A DNA stretch of 64,000 bases, from positions 1 to 64,000 of the forward strand of contig NZ_JACJQY010000026.1 of assembly GCF_014696925.1 (NCBI RefSeq), in the 5' to 3' direction. The position numbers were made by a program, and so were the translations under genes. The notes under the pieces were generated by a model that worked only from the letters and a program-made list of their open reading frames with translations, was not told the origin of the DNA and searched no databases. The stretch's first letter is position 1. Each line of letters opens with the position of its first letter. This DNA is from Phormidium tenue FACHB-1050 (GTDB taxonomy: Bacteria; Cyanobacteriota; Cyanobacteriia; Pseudanabaenales; Pseudanabaenaceae). This document shows, piece after piece, positions 18,444 through 28,400 of this stretch.

Positions 18444-18528
18444 GATTTTCTTGAGCCAGTAATGAATTGAGAAGCTTTGCAACTCAGTTCATTACACCAA
18501 AATCATCTCAATAAAGAAAATCCCGAAG

Positions 18529-18563
18529 ACGGTAAGTACACCCTGAGGGGACGTGCTTACCGT
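18529..18563 (+). terminator. Hairpin between cpcA and cpcC1 (partial terminator candidate)
   Basis: ACGGTAAGTAC pairs with GTGCTTACCGT around a GC-rich CCCTGAGGGG, followed by TTTT. In cpc operons a hairpin here can reduce read-through into linker genes, giving more subunit than linker transcript; that role is inferred. Confidence 0.6.
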
Positions 18564-18681
18564 TTTCTGCATTAAGGCTGTGATTGATTCGTGTTGGTTA
18601 GAATGGTCGGCAGTCTAAGCCGCCTATATAGCTAAGAAAATTTTAAAAAATCATTAAAAAAATTTATTAAGGAGCTTCGAT

Positions 18682-19500
18682 ATGACAAGTTCTGCAGCAG
18701 CAATCCGTTTAGGATTTGAGCCTTTCGTTAATTCTTCTCCAGTAGAATTGCGGACAAATTGGAGTGATTCTGACGTTCAATCAGTTATCTCTGCAACCTA
18801 CAGACAGGTATTTGGCAACGAGCATCTGATGTTGTCAGAACGCTTAACTAGTGCTGAATCTCTACTTGCTAGTGGCAATATTTCTGTGCGTGAGTTTGTC
18901 CGCGCTCTAGCTCAGTCTGAGTTGTATCGGACTAAGTTTTTCTCCTCCACACCACAAGTTCGTTTTATTGAATTGAACTTTAAGCATCTTTTGGGACGCG
19001 CTCCCCATGATGAAGCAGAGATTACAGAGCATGTCAATCGCTATATTGATCATGGATATGAAGCAGAAATCAATTCCTACATTGATTCAATCGAATATCA
19101 AGAGAATTTTGGCGAAGCGATCGTTCCTTATTACCGTGCCTTTGAAACTCAACGTGGCAGTAGAAACGTAGATTTCAATCGCATGTTCCAGCTTTATCGT
19201 GGCTATGCTAACAGCGATCGCGCTCAAGGCAAAAACAAATCGACATGGCTAACTGCTGATCTTGCTCAAAATTCTGCTAATCCAATCCGCACTCCTCATT
19301 TTGGTCAAGCACTCGCTGGCTCGACTGGTGACGATCGCGGACAAGTGTATCGCGTCAGAGCAGTCCAATCTGATCGCGGACGCACTACCCAAATTCGTCG
19401 CAGTGTCAGTGAGTACTTAGTCTCCTACGATCAACTCTCGGCTACATTGCAAAGACTAAACCAACGCGGTAGCCGCATTACCCAAATTGCACTTGCTTAA
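18682..19500 (+). CDS. cpcC1: Phycobilisome rod linker polypeptide CpcC (first copy)
   Basis: A 272-residue rod linker that sits in the centre of phycocyanin hexamers and joins discs. An N-terminal PBS linker domain covers about 18-150 ([20 protein letters not shown], then [16 protein letters not shown]). A C-terminal CpcD-like domain lies at about 217-270 ([20 protein letters not shown], then [13 protein letters not shown]). A ribosome binding site (AAGGAGCT) precedes the ATG. The second linker gene follows. Confidence 0.93.
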   Translation: MTSSAAAIRLGFEPFVNSSPVELRTNWSDSDVQSVISATYRQVFGNEHLMLSERLTSAESLLASGNISVREFVRALAQSELYRTKFFSSTPQVRFIELNFKHLLGRAPHDEAEITEHVNRYIDHGYEAEINSYIDSIEYQENFGEAIVPYYRAFETQRGSRNVDFNRMFQLYRGYANSDRAQGKNKSTWLTADLAQNSANPIRTPHFGQALAGSTGDDRGQVYRVRAVQSDRGRTTQIRRSVSEYLVSYDQLSATLQRLNQRGSRITQIALA

Positions 19501-19510
19501 TGCGATCGCC

Positions 19511-19560
19511 TAAATTATGTTAAATGTAATGTATTGATGCAATATCTTTAACATAATTTA
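19511..19560. repeat. Inverted repeat after cpcC1
   Basis: TAAATTATGTTAAA (19511-19524) and TTTAACATAATTTA (19547-19560) are exact complements and flank 22 bases. AT-rich; possible processing or stability element between the linker genes. Confidence 0.5.
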
Positions 19561-19596
19561 GATTCTAATTTAGCGCCAAGCGCTCTCAGGTTTTCG

Positions 19597-19637
19597 CCTT
19601 TTTTTATAGCTTGACTTTGCCAAGCTATAAAAAAAGG
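19597..19637 (+). terminator. Hairpin between cpcC1 and cpcC2
   Basis: CCTTTTTTTATAGCTTG is exactly complementary to CAAGCTATAAAAAAAGG across a 7-base loop. It may stabilise or attenuate the operon transcript ahead of the second linker gene. Confidence 0.55.
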
Positions 19638-19681
19638 TTTAAAACCTAACTTGCTTAAACATCAAAGGAGAAAAAAATATA

Positions 19682-20545
19682 GTGATTACAAATGCTGCTT
19701 CCCGTTTGGGAACTTCTGCTTACAGTGAGACCAGCCCCACCGAACTTCGTCCTAACTGGACTCCAGAGAATGCTCAAGCAGTGATTAAGGCTGTTTACCG
19801 TCATGTATTGGGCAATGACTACATCATGGCATCAGAGCGCCTAACAGCATTAGAATCTCTGCTGTGCAATGGTCAAATCACCGTCCGTGAATTTGTCCGT
19901 GGGCTCGCCAAGTCAGAGCTATACAAGACTAAGTTTCTCTACCCAAATTTTCACACCCGCGTCATTGAACTAAACTTCAAGCATCTTTTGGGACGCGCTC
20001 CCTATAGCGAAGCTGAAGTAATTGAGCATCTTGATCGCTATCAAAATGAAGGTTTTGATGCTGATATTGATTCCTACCTTGATTCTGCTGAATACGAGGC
20101 CAATTTTGGTGACGCGACCGTACCTTACTATCGTGGTTTCGAGAATAAAGTTGGCGATAGAACCGTTGGCTTTACTAGAATGTTCCGCCTCTATCGTGGA
20201 TACGCTAACAGCGATCGCGCTCAACTCGAAGGCAATAATTCGAGATTAGCAACTGAGCTTGCTCAAAATAGTGCTTCTGCGATCGTTGGTGCTTCTGGCA
20301 GTACTGAAGGATGGGCTTATCGTCCAGCCAGAGGTTCCATGCCTACTCGCGCTTTTGGTCGTTCCTCTACAGGATCAAGCGATCGTCTCTATCGCATCGA
20401 AGTTGCCGCAGCCACTTTACAAAGATATCCAAAAGTTCGCCGCGTCAATAAAGAATACATCGTTTCCTATGAGCAGTTGAACAGCACCTTGCAACGCATC
20501 AATAAGATGGGCGGCAAAGTTGCCAGTGTAACGATCGCTCAGTAA
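19682..20545 (+). CDS. cpcC2: Phycobilisome rod linker polypeptide CpcC (second copy)
   Basis: A 287-residue paralogue of the preceding linker, with the same PBS linker domain ([20 protein letters not shown], then [16 protein letters not shown]) and C-terminal CpcD-like domain ([20 protein letters not shown]). The start is GTG at 19682 with an upstream AAAGGAG. Two successive CpcC linkers suggest rods at least two or three phycocyanin discs long, with each linker occupying a different position; that is inference from other cyanobacteria. Confidence 0.93.
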   Translation: MITNAASRLGTSAYSETSPTELRPNWTPENAQAVIKAVYRHVLGNDYIMASERLTALESLLCNGQITVREFVRGLAKSELYKTKFLYPNFHTRVIELNFKHLLGRAPYSEAEVIEHLDRYQNEGFDADIDSYLDSAEYEANFGDATVPYYRGFENKVGDRTVGFTRMFRLYRGYANSDRAQLEGNNSRLATELAQNSASAIVGASGSTEGWAYRPARGSMPTRAFGRSSTGSSDRLYRIEVAAATLQRYPKVRRVNKEYIVSYEQLNSTLQRINKMGGKVASVTIAQ

Positions 20546-20645
20546 TACCAAAACACAAAATGGCATAGCCATTTTGTGTTTTAAAACCCTTAATGGGTTT
20601 GGCTTTCAACCCACAAAAGTTTCGTTACACTTTTGTGGATTGTTA
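20546..20645. repeat. Double-hairpin dispersed repeat, copy B (inverted)
   Basis: Reverse orientation of the element at 3052 and 37020: CACAAAATGGCATAGCCATTTTGTG, then AAAACCCTTAATGGGTTTGG, then CACAAAAGTTTCGTTACACT and TTTGTG. It lies between cpcC2 and cpcD and is probably transcribed with the operon. Confidence 0.75.
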
Positions 20646-20721
20646 TAATATTTTGGTTTTTTACGTTGTCATAGACAACGTAAAAACCACTTAAACAATT
20701 TACAACTAAAAATTTATTTTT

Positions 20722-20952
20722 ATGACACCTTCTACTTCCACCACAGATACTCGCTTTTTTGTCTATGAAGTATCTGGGCTTAATCAGTACAAGCAACCTA
20801 CAAACTTTAACTACACGATGCGCCCTATGGATAATGTCTTTATCCAAGTGCCATACAACCGCATGAACGAACAAATGCGTAGTATTGCTCGGATGGGTGG
20901 CACAATTGTAAATATTCGCCCCCTCAATGAAAGTTTGCCTGAAAGCGAGTAA
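20722..20952 (+). CDS. cpcD: Phycobilisome rod-capping small linker CpcD
   Basis: A 76-residue CpcD-type linker that terminates rods. The FFVYEVSGLNQYKQP start and the NRMNEQMRSIARMGGTIVNI block match the family. It closes the operon; a hairpin follows the stop. Lyase genes cpcE and cpcF, often next in other genomes, are absent here. Confidence 0.93.
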   Translation: MTPSTSTTDTRFFVYEVSGLNQYKQPTNFNYTMRPMDNVFIQVPYNRMNEQMRSIARMGGTIVNIRPLNESLPESE

Positions 20953-20967
20953 TACATAGCAATATTT

Positions 20968-21018
20968 AAACCCCAATAATAAAGGCGGCGCTACGTGCCG
21001 CCTTTATTATTGGGGTTT
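20968..21018. repeat. GC-core hairpin after cpcD (operon terminator candidate)
   Basis: Arms AAACCCCAATAATAAAGGCG, then GC, pair with their complement around a TAC loop with one G-T pair. It is followed by TTTTATTTTAA and ends the cpc operon. Confidence 0.75.
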
Positions 21019-21064
21019 TATTTTAAACTCAACACAAAAAACTTATTTAGGGTAATTCCCATGA

Positions 21065-21517
21065 TTACCACAAGGCAGGAACAGGACGCGAAGGGACGAT
21101 AACAGGAGCTTCAATCCTAGGCATAGGAACCGCAGGAGCAGGCTCTTCAGGAGCAGCACAAGCATTAAATCCTTCACTTAGCAAAGACGAGCAGTAAGAA
21201 CTAGGCAAATCACGAGTGCGAATAGTCGCATCACTAAGAGTTTGCAAGTCCATCATTTCTCGATTCATGGCTCTAAAAGCGTTAGATTGCCGCTCAATCC
21301 ATTGATCCCTAAATGTGGTTTGAATATAGGCATTGGGTAAATTAGGATCAGAGGTCATATCTAAAACTTTATTCTGAGCCTGAGGGTAGGTAGCAGGAAA
21401 GTTTCGAGGATATTGATCTTGATCCGTAAGTAGGGGATCGGCAAAAGCTGCACCGCTAGCTAGCAGTGTTGATGCTGCAACTAGGGATGAAGCTAGCCAC
21501 GAGAACTTAGTACTCAT
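21065..21517 (-). CDS. Secreted hypothetical protein
   Basis: About 150 residues from the Met at 21517 (MSTKFSWLASSLVAASTLLA), a clear Sec signal peptide with cleavage after ASGAAFA. The mature part has a conserved-looking YPQAQNKVLDMTSDPNLPNA segment, two cysteines (YCSSLL and NACAAP) that may form a disulfide, and a Pro-rich C-terminus. The frame open from 21571 adds 18 residues without a signal-like character. I do not recognise the family. Confidence 0.65.
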   Translation of the reverse strand: MSTKFSWLASSLVAASTLLASGAAFADPLLTDQDQYPRNFPATYPQAQNKVLDMTSDPNLPNAYIQTTFRDQWIERQSNAFRAMNREMMDLQTLSDATIRTRDLPSSYCSSLLSEGFNACAAPEEPAPAVPMPRIEAPVIVPSRPVPALW

Positions 21518-21591
21518 ATAAGTATGAATCCTCACAGTTTGGACGCTGACTAATGTAGCAGATCCAGTCATAAATTGACTGATTTCAGAAG

Positions 21592-21656
21592 CAAACCCTA
21601 AGATTTTTGTTGAAAGTATTTCTTTGCAACACGTTCAACAAAAATCTTAGGGTTTG
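21592..21656. repeat. Long AT-rich hairpin between the secreted protein gene and pyrE
   Basis: CAAACCCTAAGATTTTTGTT and its complement (ending AAAATCTTAGGGTTTG) flank an imperfect GTATTTCTTTGCAACAC core. It has the same AAACC/GGTTT outer ends as the GC-core hairpins. Confidence 0.6.
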
Positions 21657-21660
21657 TCTG

Positions 21661-21746
21661 TATAGATAGCAAAGCAAGTTTTGCTTAGGACATAAAACCA
21701 GAAAATGAGTGGCGGCGCTTCGCGCCGCCACTCATTTTCTGGTTTT
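21661..21746. repeat. GC-core hairpin with outer TATAGATAGCAAAGC end motif
   Basis: The left outer segment TAGCAAAGCAAGTTTTGC, then TTAGGACAT, is followed by a perfect hairpin (21694-21746, 25-base arms, GTGGCGGCGC core, TTC loop). The same outer segment occurs inverted at 6294 and 52141. Confidence 0.75.
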
Positions 21747-21816
21747 GGATCGAAAGGGATAAGCAGCCTTTACACTAAAAAAGTATTTATTAAGCTCAAA
21801 AAACGAAATCAAAGTT

Positions 21817-22377
21817 GTGGAACAGTCAAATCGTGAAAAGTTACTGGATCTATTTTGCCGTCTTGCTTACAAAAGCGGTGACTTTACGCTATCTTCTGGA
21901 AAAAAAAGCACCTATTACATCAATGGCAAGTTAGTTACACTGCATCCCTTTGGCGGATTGTGGACTGGACAAGTGCTATTAGAAATGTTGCCATCAGGCA
22001 CAGGAGCAGTTGCAGGACTGACCCTAGGTGCAGACCCAATTGTGAGCGCAGTCAGTGTCGTCTCCGCATATGAAAACAAACCAATTCCCGCATTGATTAT
22101 TCGCAAACAACCCAAAGGACATGGAACAGCCGCTTGGATCGAGGGACCAGAGCTTGCACCAAATACGAATGTGGTAGTACTAGAGGATGTGGTGACCACG
22201 GGGCAATCAGCATTATTTGCTGTCGAAAAGTTACGTAATGCAGGTTATACGGTAACCCATGTATTAACGCTAGTCGATCGCCAACAGGGAGGGGCTGAGC
22301 TTTACGCCAAGGAAGGGTTAAAGTTCGGGGCAGTATTTAATATTGATGAAATTCAGAGCTACGCCAAGGGGCTCTAG
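21817..22377 (+). CDS. pyrE: Orotate phosphoribosyltransferase
   Basis: A 186-residue enzyme that makes OMP from orotate and PRPP in pyrimidine synthesis. The PRPP-binding loop is VVVLEDVVTTGQSALF. The N-terminal FTLSSGKKSTYYINGK segment is the orotate-binding region. The start is GTG at 21817 after AAAGTT. It is monocistronic, with an imperfect CCCCG/CGGGG hairpin after the stop (around 22388-22410). Confidence 0.95.
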   Translation: MEQSNREKLLDLFCRLAYKSGDFTLSSGKKSTYYINGKLVTLHPFGGLWTGQVLLEMLPSGTGAVAGLTLGADPIVSAVSVVSAYENKPIPALIIRKQPKGHGTAAWIEGPELAPNTNVVVLEDVVTTGQSALFAVEKLRNAGYTVTHVLTLVDRQQGGAELYAKEGLKFGAVFNIDEIQSYAKGL

Positions 22378-22476
22378 TAATGAATCACCCCGCCGCGAGC
22401 GGACGGGGTATCAAATTCTTTTTTAGCAGAATTTACTCACACCGCAGAGCGGTGGGGTATTTACCCTCTTAGTTCA

Positions 22477-22513
22477 AATAAACAAGAGTGCGCGAAGCGC
22501 ACTCTTGTTTATT
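22477..22513. repeat. GC-core hairpin touching the stop codon of the SPFH gene
   Basis: AATAAACAAGAGTGCGC and its complement flank a GAA loop; the right arm overlaps the first bases of the SPFH gene's stop codon. Likely terminator for the convergent pyrE and SPFH genes. Confidence 0.75.
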
Positions 22514-23321
22514 ACTTTTGAGATTTTGTAATATCTAGGTTAAGAAAGGGAACCGCACCATTTCCTCCTAATACTTGAGGAAACTTACCATCCCATTTTT
22601 CGATCGCTTGTTTCTGCAACAACTCTGATGTCAGAGTTTCACGCAATAGTCGCTGTGCTTCGGCTTGCCCCTTAGCACGGTTAATGGTTGCTTCAGCTTC
22701 TTGCTCTGCTTCTCTAGCAATATATACAGCTCGCTGAGCGCGTTGTTCAGCAATTTGCTTCTCTTCTACCGCCTTAGAGAATTCAGTCGAGAAATTCAAA
22801 TCAACAACGCTAGTATCCAAAACAATAATGCCGTATTTACTCAGTCGTTGACTCAAAGCCTCATCAAAATCCAGCTTGAGTTCATCACGCTTAGTGATCG
22901 CCTCTTCCACAGTGCGCCTTGCTGCGGCAACTTTAAAAGACTCTTGGGTTTGGGGAGCAATAATTTTGGAGACAATATTTTGCAAAGTCCCTTGAGTACG
23001 ACGAATCGTGACCACTTCAATCGGATCAAGGCGAAAGTTAATCGCAAAACTTGCTGTGAGCTGTTGCAAATCCTTGGTAGAACTTTGGGCTGGCACTTCA
23101 AACTTCTGCACAGTCAAGTCATAGACATCGACTTGAGAAATGACAGGCGGCTTAAAATGCACTCCTTCTAGCAATACTCCATCCTTGGCTTTCCCCAATA
23201 TGCTCAAAACCCCTGCTTCACCAGGGTTAATAATCACGAATGAGTTAAAACTGATAACCGCAAGAATTCCTAATATGGCAACTAGGACTAAGGATTGCCA
23301 GCTTGTTTCTTGGTCTTGCAT
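22512..23321 (-). CDS. Prohibitin-like SPFH/band 7 membrane protein
   Basis: A 269-residue protein with one N-terminal membrane segment (SLVLVAILGILAVISFNSFV), an SPFH domain (GEAGVLSILGKAKDGVLLEG to about residue 170) and an Ala/Glu-rich coiled coil (about 175-235, REAEQEAEATINRAKGQAEA). This architecture matches prohibitin and PHB1 homologues, which form ring assemblies and associate with FtsH proteases in membranes. It is monocistronic. Confidence 0.9.
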   Translation of the reverse strand: MQDQETSWQSLVLVAILGILAVISFNSFVIINPGEAGVLSILGKAKDGVLLEGVHFKPPVISQVDVYDLTVQKFEVPAQSSTKDLQQLTASFAINFRLDPIEVVTIRRTQGTLQNIVSKIIAPQTQESFKVAAARRTVEEAITKRDELKLDFDEALSQRLSKYGIIVLDTSVVDLNFSTEFSKAVEEKQIAEQRAQRAVYIAREAEQEAEATINRAKGQAEAQRLLRETLTSELLQKQAIEKWDGKFPQVLGGNGAVPFLNLDITKSQK

Positions 23322-23419
23322 TACTTTTTCCTATAGTTTACGGCTTTCGATCATATAGCAATCAACATCCTATTGCAGTTTTTAGATAAGTCCGTTACAG
23401 GCATCAGTTTCAAAGGATT

Positions 23420-23470
23420 TAAACAGGTAAGGATAGGCGGCGCGAAGCGTCGCCTATCCTTACCTGTTTA
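23420..23470. repeat. GC-core hairpin between the SPFH and monooxygenase genes
   Basis: TAAACAGGTAAGGATAGGCG, then GCGC, pairs with its complement around a GAA loop, with one G-T pair. Confidence 0.75.
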
Positions 23471-23500
23471 GCACTACCTCAAACTCATGTCCTATTAATT

Positions 23501-25111
23501 TCATGCACGGGGCTTTGATTTAAAAATAGGTCTCCATTGTTCCTTTTTATCTTTTGCGAACTGACTCTTAAACCAGAATAGAAATAAATTCTTTAAGGAA
23601 CCTTTATATGCTGACAGTTTTAACTTTAATGGATCCGTGGAATTGAAAAGACTTGTCGGTGCAAGAGTCCATTTTTCATGAGCAGATTCTCTTGAGCTAG
23701 GTCCAATAAGTCTGTACTGACATGGCCAAACATGGTGAAACCAATATACACAGAATTTGATCGGAGATTTAATAAAAAGAGGACGTGGAGGTCTACATCC
23801 AATTAGCTCAGCTATACCATCGTTATAACGAACTCCGTTCACTAACCCAAAAACATTAGGAGTCTCGTAAAACTCATTTTTCCATTTTGCTTTATCTTGT
23901 TGAGCTAAGATTTCCAAGTTTTCTGGTAATGATCTTTTAGCAGATAAAACTAATGCATAATACCGAGCTTGAAGTTCAGAAATTAACGGAATTCCTCCTT
24001 GTGTAGGTCTAATAAAACCAATAAAAGCTATTTTATCCCGAAAACTAGGGTGAAAGACTTGCAAATAGCAATCTCTAATATCTTCAAAGTAAAGTTCTGA
24101 ATTTAAAAAAGGAAGGTGAAATTTAAATCCAGTACAGAAGACAATAACATCAAACTCTTCCTTTCGCCCAGAGTTAAATAAAACAGTAGATCCAGAAATC
24201 TCTTGGATTCCACCGATGTCTATTTCCATTCCTTTAGCAACTGCATCAAAAATACGTTCTGTTTTTGTAACAACTGAACCGGGCTCGTCAGGAGCTGCAA
24301 GCATATGCTGTGCAGATAGTTTATCTGGTTCATATTGAGAGGTAAGGAAATATCTCCAACTATCACGAACAAGTGATGATTTTTTATTTGCTGGCAAGCT
24401 ATGCCAAAATCGAGTTTGAAGAACATCTATAGGTTTATCTTTATCAATGTATTTTGGAGCAAAAAGATGATACCTTCTCAATGATAAGGTCGTATTTCCA
24501 GCTATTTCAGCTATCTCAGTTACGATGTCTGCTGCAGATTCACCCATTCCCAAACATAAAACTCTTTTCCCTCCTAGAAGACTTTTGCATTGCTCGGGGT
24601 TCTTGTATTCACTAGAATGTAGTACTTTACCAGGAAATTTATTAAGCCCTATTATTTCTGGTATATTAGGTTTTTGAAATTGACCTGAACAAACAGCTAA
24701 ACTATCAAAATACTGTGTTTCACAAGCTCCAGTAGTTATATCTTTTACGGTGAGTGATAATCCATTATCTAAAAGTTTTACTTCTTCAACTAAGTAGTTG
24801 AATTTAATATTCTTCAATAAATCAAAATGTATAGAATATTGATCTAGATACTCTTTATATTCTTGCCTCGTCCAAAAGCGAATTTTTTCATGATACGGCA
24901 TAAAATCAGAATATGCCATAAAGTAGTTAGAAGCAGTCAGATGTAGAGAGTCATAGTTAGTACCTAGATCAGAAAACACTCCACCAATATCGTTATTCTT
25001 CTCAAAACAAACTACATCATGTCCTTCTTCAACAAGCTCTTTTATCGTAGCGAGTCCAGATAGTCCTGCTCCTATTACAGCAATTTTTTTACCCATAATC
25101 TTTTCGCTCAT
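23501..25111 (-). CDS. Flavin-containing monooxygenase-like oxidoreductase
   Basis: A 536-residue FAD/NAD(P)H two-dinucleotide-binding flavoprotein. The FAD motif is GAGLSG near residue 14. The NADP-binding motif is GMGESAADI near 195, in the position found in FMO and Baeyer-Villiger-type enzymes. VIVFCTGFKF is the conserved late block of the family. It resembles bacterial FMO-like proteins that oxidise N or S atoms; the substrate is unknown. Its base composition is more AT-rich than its neighbours, which may indicate transfer. No linked biosynthetic genes. Confidence 0.82.
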   Translation of the reverse strand: MSEKIMGKKIAVIGAGLSGLATIKELVEEGHDVVCFEKNNDIGGVFSDLGTNYDSLHLTASNYFMAYSDFMPYHEKIRFWTRQEYKEYLDQYSIHFDLLKNIKFNYLVEEVKLLDNGLSLTVKDITTGACETQYFDSLAVCSGQFQKPNIPEIIGLNKFPGKVLHSSEYKNPEQCKSLLGGKRVLCLGMGESAADIVTEIAEIAGNTTLSLRRYHLFAPKYIDKDKPIDVLQTRFWHSLPANKKSSLVRDSWRYFLTSQYEPDKLSAQHMLAAPDEPGSVVTKTERIFDAVAKGMEIDIGGIQEISGSTVLFNSGRKEEFDVIVFCTGFKFHLPFLNSELYFEDIRDCYLQVFHPSFRDKIAFIGFIRPTQGGIPLISELQARYYALVLSAKRSLPENLEILAQQDKAKWKNEFYETPNVFGLVNGVRYNDGIAELIGCRPPRPLFIKSPIKFCVYWFHHVWPCQYRLIGPSSRESAHEKWTLAPTSLFNSTDPLKLKLSAYKGSLKNLFLFWFKSQFAKDKKEQWRPIFKSKPRA

Positions 25112-25456
25112 GTCGGTATTTAGGTGAAACTTGATTTCATGTTACTGAGTATGTCTTCTAAGTATAAATTCTTAGATGTCCTCTTGAGATGGCTTCACCT
25201 ACTTACTCAGATGAGGGAATCTTTTTGTAAAAAGTATCTATGACAATTAGATACTAGTGATCTCATCATATTAGGATGCATCTCAGTCTGACAATAAGTA
25301 AATAAGCTTAGAATGAGAAAAAAAGCCATTAAGATACTCCTTTCACACCCAAGAATTAGTGATGCAGCACTTCGTGCCGCACCACTAATTCTTGAGTTTT
25401 AATGTCTATTATTAGACTGGGAAGGGAGTAGCTAAAGTGGCTATAGCTATATCTGT
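25112..25456. repeat. Intergenic gap with GC-core hairpin (25348-25396)
   Basis: The hairpin arms CACCCAAGAATTAGTGATGC and complement surround GCACTTCGTGC, with a few mismatches, so it appears older than other copies. The rest of the gap is AT-rich, with no recognisable ORF. Confidence 0.65.
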
Positions 25457-28400
25457 CTAATCCTTAAGACACATTTGTTTTTGTTCTAGAGGCAATGAGG
25501 GTGATGATTCAAGGTAGTTCTCTAATAGGACACAGCCTCTCCGCACTAATTCGTCAAAGCTCAAAGTCTCTGCATTCCATAATTTGAGACTATTGTCGCG
25601 ACTAGCGGAAACAATTTTTTTACCATCAGGACTATAGGTGAGAGCATAGGCTTCGGCGGTATGTCCAGATAGGGTTTTGAGCAGTTTACCACTAGCCCGA
25701 TCCATGATTTTGACAGTTTTATCAGCATTTGCTGTAGCGATCGCCTTACCGTCTGGACTAAAAGCCATCCCAAAAATCCAAGAATCAGGAGTCACAATGA
25801 TGATTTGTTCAAGCACACCAGTTTGGGCATTCCATAGTTTTAATTTGCCATCCTTACCCACCGAGCCAATCTGCTTACCATCGGGGCTATAGGCTACTGC
25901 CAGACCTCCATTCACATGGGCTTCCATAGTATGCACATTCTGACCACTGTTCACATTCCAAACTTTCACGGTTTGATCATTGCTAGTCGAAGCTATTGAC
26001 TGACTATCAGGACTAAAGGCGATCGACCAGACCGTGCCTGTATGTCCCTCTAGCACATGCAATAGCTTAGGATTATCAGTATTGTTCCATTGCCATATTT
26101 TAATTTTGTTATCCCAACCAAGAGTTGCTAACAGCTTTTGATCAGGGCTAAAGGTGGCATAGATGAGCTTCGCTCCATGAATATTAAGTGAATGTAATAG
26201 TTGCCCCGTAGCACTATTCCAGATTTTTACAGTTTGGTCATCACTAGCCGTGACAAGCTTTGTGCCATCAGCACTAAAACTAACTCCATAGACAGTATCT
26301 AAATGCCCTTTGAGTTCTTGTCTAAAAGTTCCATCGGCATTCCAAAGACGAACAGTTTTATCAACACTACCTGAGGCTAACATTTTCCCGTCAGGGCTAA
26401 AATTCACTGACCAAATACTGCTCGTATGTCCATAGAGAGTATTGAGCAAGGTAGCTTTGAGATCCCAGAGCCTGACTGTGCGATCTTTGCTAGCTGATAG
26501 AAGATATTGACCATTAGGACTGAAGTTAACATCAAAAATACCATCGGTATGTCCTCCTAATTTCATTTCTATGATGCCAGCAGAATTGAGGATTTGGATT
26601 GTACTATCTTGAGAACCAAGCGCAATTCTCTCACCGTCAGCACTGAAGTTTAAGCTCAACACATCAGTTGAGGTTCCTTTGAATATCCGCATTAATTGAA
26701 TTTGACGATTTTGATCGGTAATCTGCCAAAGCTTTACCATTTCATCTCGTCCCGAAGTTAACAACTGCTTCCCATTGGGATGAAACTTGACGCTATAGAG
26801 TTCTTGATCATGGGCGATCGCACTGGAGAGTAAGTTACCTTGCAAATCCCAGAGTGCGATCGTGGTGTTTTTAGCCGTCACAATCAAATTACCATCGGGG
26901 CTAAAACTTGTATCTTGGATCGCGCCAGATTCTTTATTGGGAGAGTTATTACCAACATTTTTAGGGTTTAAAGTCAGCAGTTCAACGCCGCGATAACTAT
27001 CCCAAAGCTTAACACTGCCATCCTTACTACCAGTCAGTAACTTTCTCCCATCAGGATGAAAATCCACTCTTAAAATATCATCTTGGTGAGCATAAAACTT
27101 CCCAATTAATTTACCAGACTCAACATCCCAAATCCTAACACTTTTGCCTTTTCCCGTCGAAGCAATTCTTTTACCATCAGGACTAAAACTTAAACCGCGA
27201 ATATCTCGCGTCTGCATACCAGTTAACTGCGCGATCAGCTTACCATTACTTTGATATAGATACACACTTCCATCAAAGCTCCCAAGGGCGAACATATTAC
27301 CATCGGGACTAAATTTCGCGGCATAAAATGGAGAATCTCTTTTGGCTGAGTGAAACCGATAGCGTTCACGAATACTATAGACAATTGTTTGCAGATTTTC
27401 AAAGGATGATTGAGTAATCCTAGTTTTATCAATTCCTTCATCTGTATCATTTAATTTCTTTGCAGATTGGACAATTGTTGCCAAAGATTCCAATTGACGA
27501 TTGAGCAAAAAGCTAGAGTTTGCTGAAGAAATCAATGCTTCAATTTCCCCAAATTCGGCAAGCTGGCGCTGACGATTTGCTTGAAGGGCTAAACCTGCCA
27601 TCACAAACAATCCCACTACTGTTCCTACCAAAGCAAACTTAATCAGTCGATTGAGATTGGCTTGACTACGTTGAGCGGAGGATCGGACTTTGCGTAGCTC
27701 GTTCAATAGACCCGCTTCTTGGTTAGCACGTATAAATGAAACGAGATAATCATGGACTAGTTGGTAGCGGTTGCTCGGCACTTCAGGCAATTGGAAGATT
27801 AAACCCGAGCCAATTAAAATTTCTAAAACTAAGTCAAGATCTACAGTATTGCTAGAGTAAGACAGCAATCCTGTTCGCAATTCATTATAAGTAAGCATAG
27901 GACGCTTACCTTGCTCATCGGTGAGTAAAATCAATACCTGCTGAGCAATAAAGGAAGCATTACCACAGGCTTGAATTACTTCTTCAACGGATTGTTCGAC
28001 AAGGCGTTGCTTACCTCCAGCCGCCAAATAAGCCGCAAGTGTGGTGATATTGCGATCTTGAATTTGGGAGCCAACTAGTTGCAGTTCGATCGGGCGAACT
28101 GATCCGCGATCGCCTGCTAGATCCTTCACCAACTCATCAACGAGGATCGGCTCAAGGGTAAAATTGGCATGTTCGGTGAGATTTTCGATTAGAGATTTCG
28201 CATCCGATGGGGAGAGATTTCCCAATACATAACGAAAATTACGGCTTAAGATATCGACTTCTGGATGAGCCGATTCTAATTCTAGGAGTAAATAGAGATA
28301 ATCTTCACGGAGTGAAATTACGATTTTGAGGAGGGGGATTTTTAGACAATTTTGCCAAAAATCAATAAAAGTTTGTCTTTCCCCTGATTGGGTACAAGTA

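Noticed and set aside
20590-20976. 128-residue ORF antisense to cpcD
   Set aside because: It is a shadow of cpcD and the double-hairpin repeat; cpcD on the plus strand is a well-known gene.
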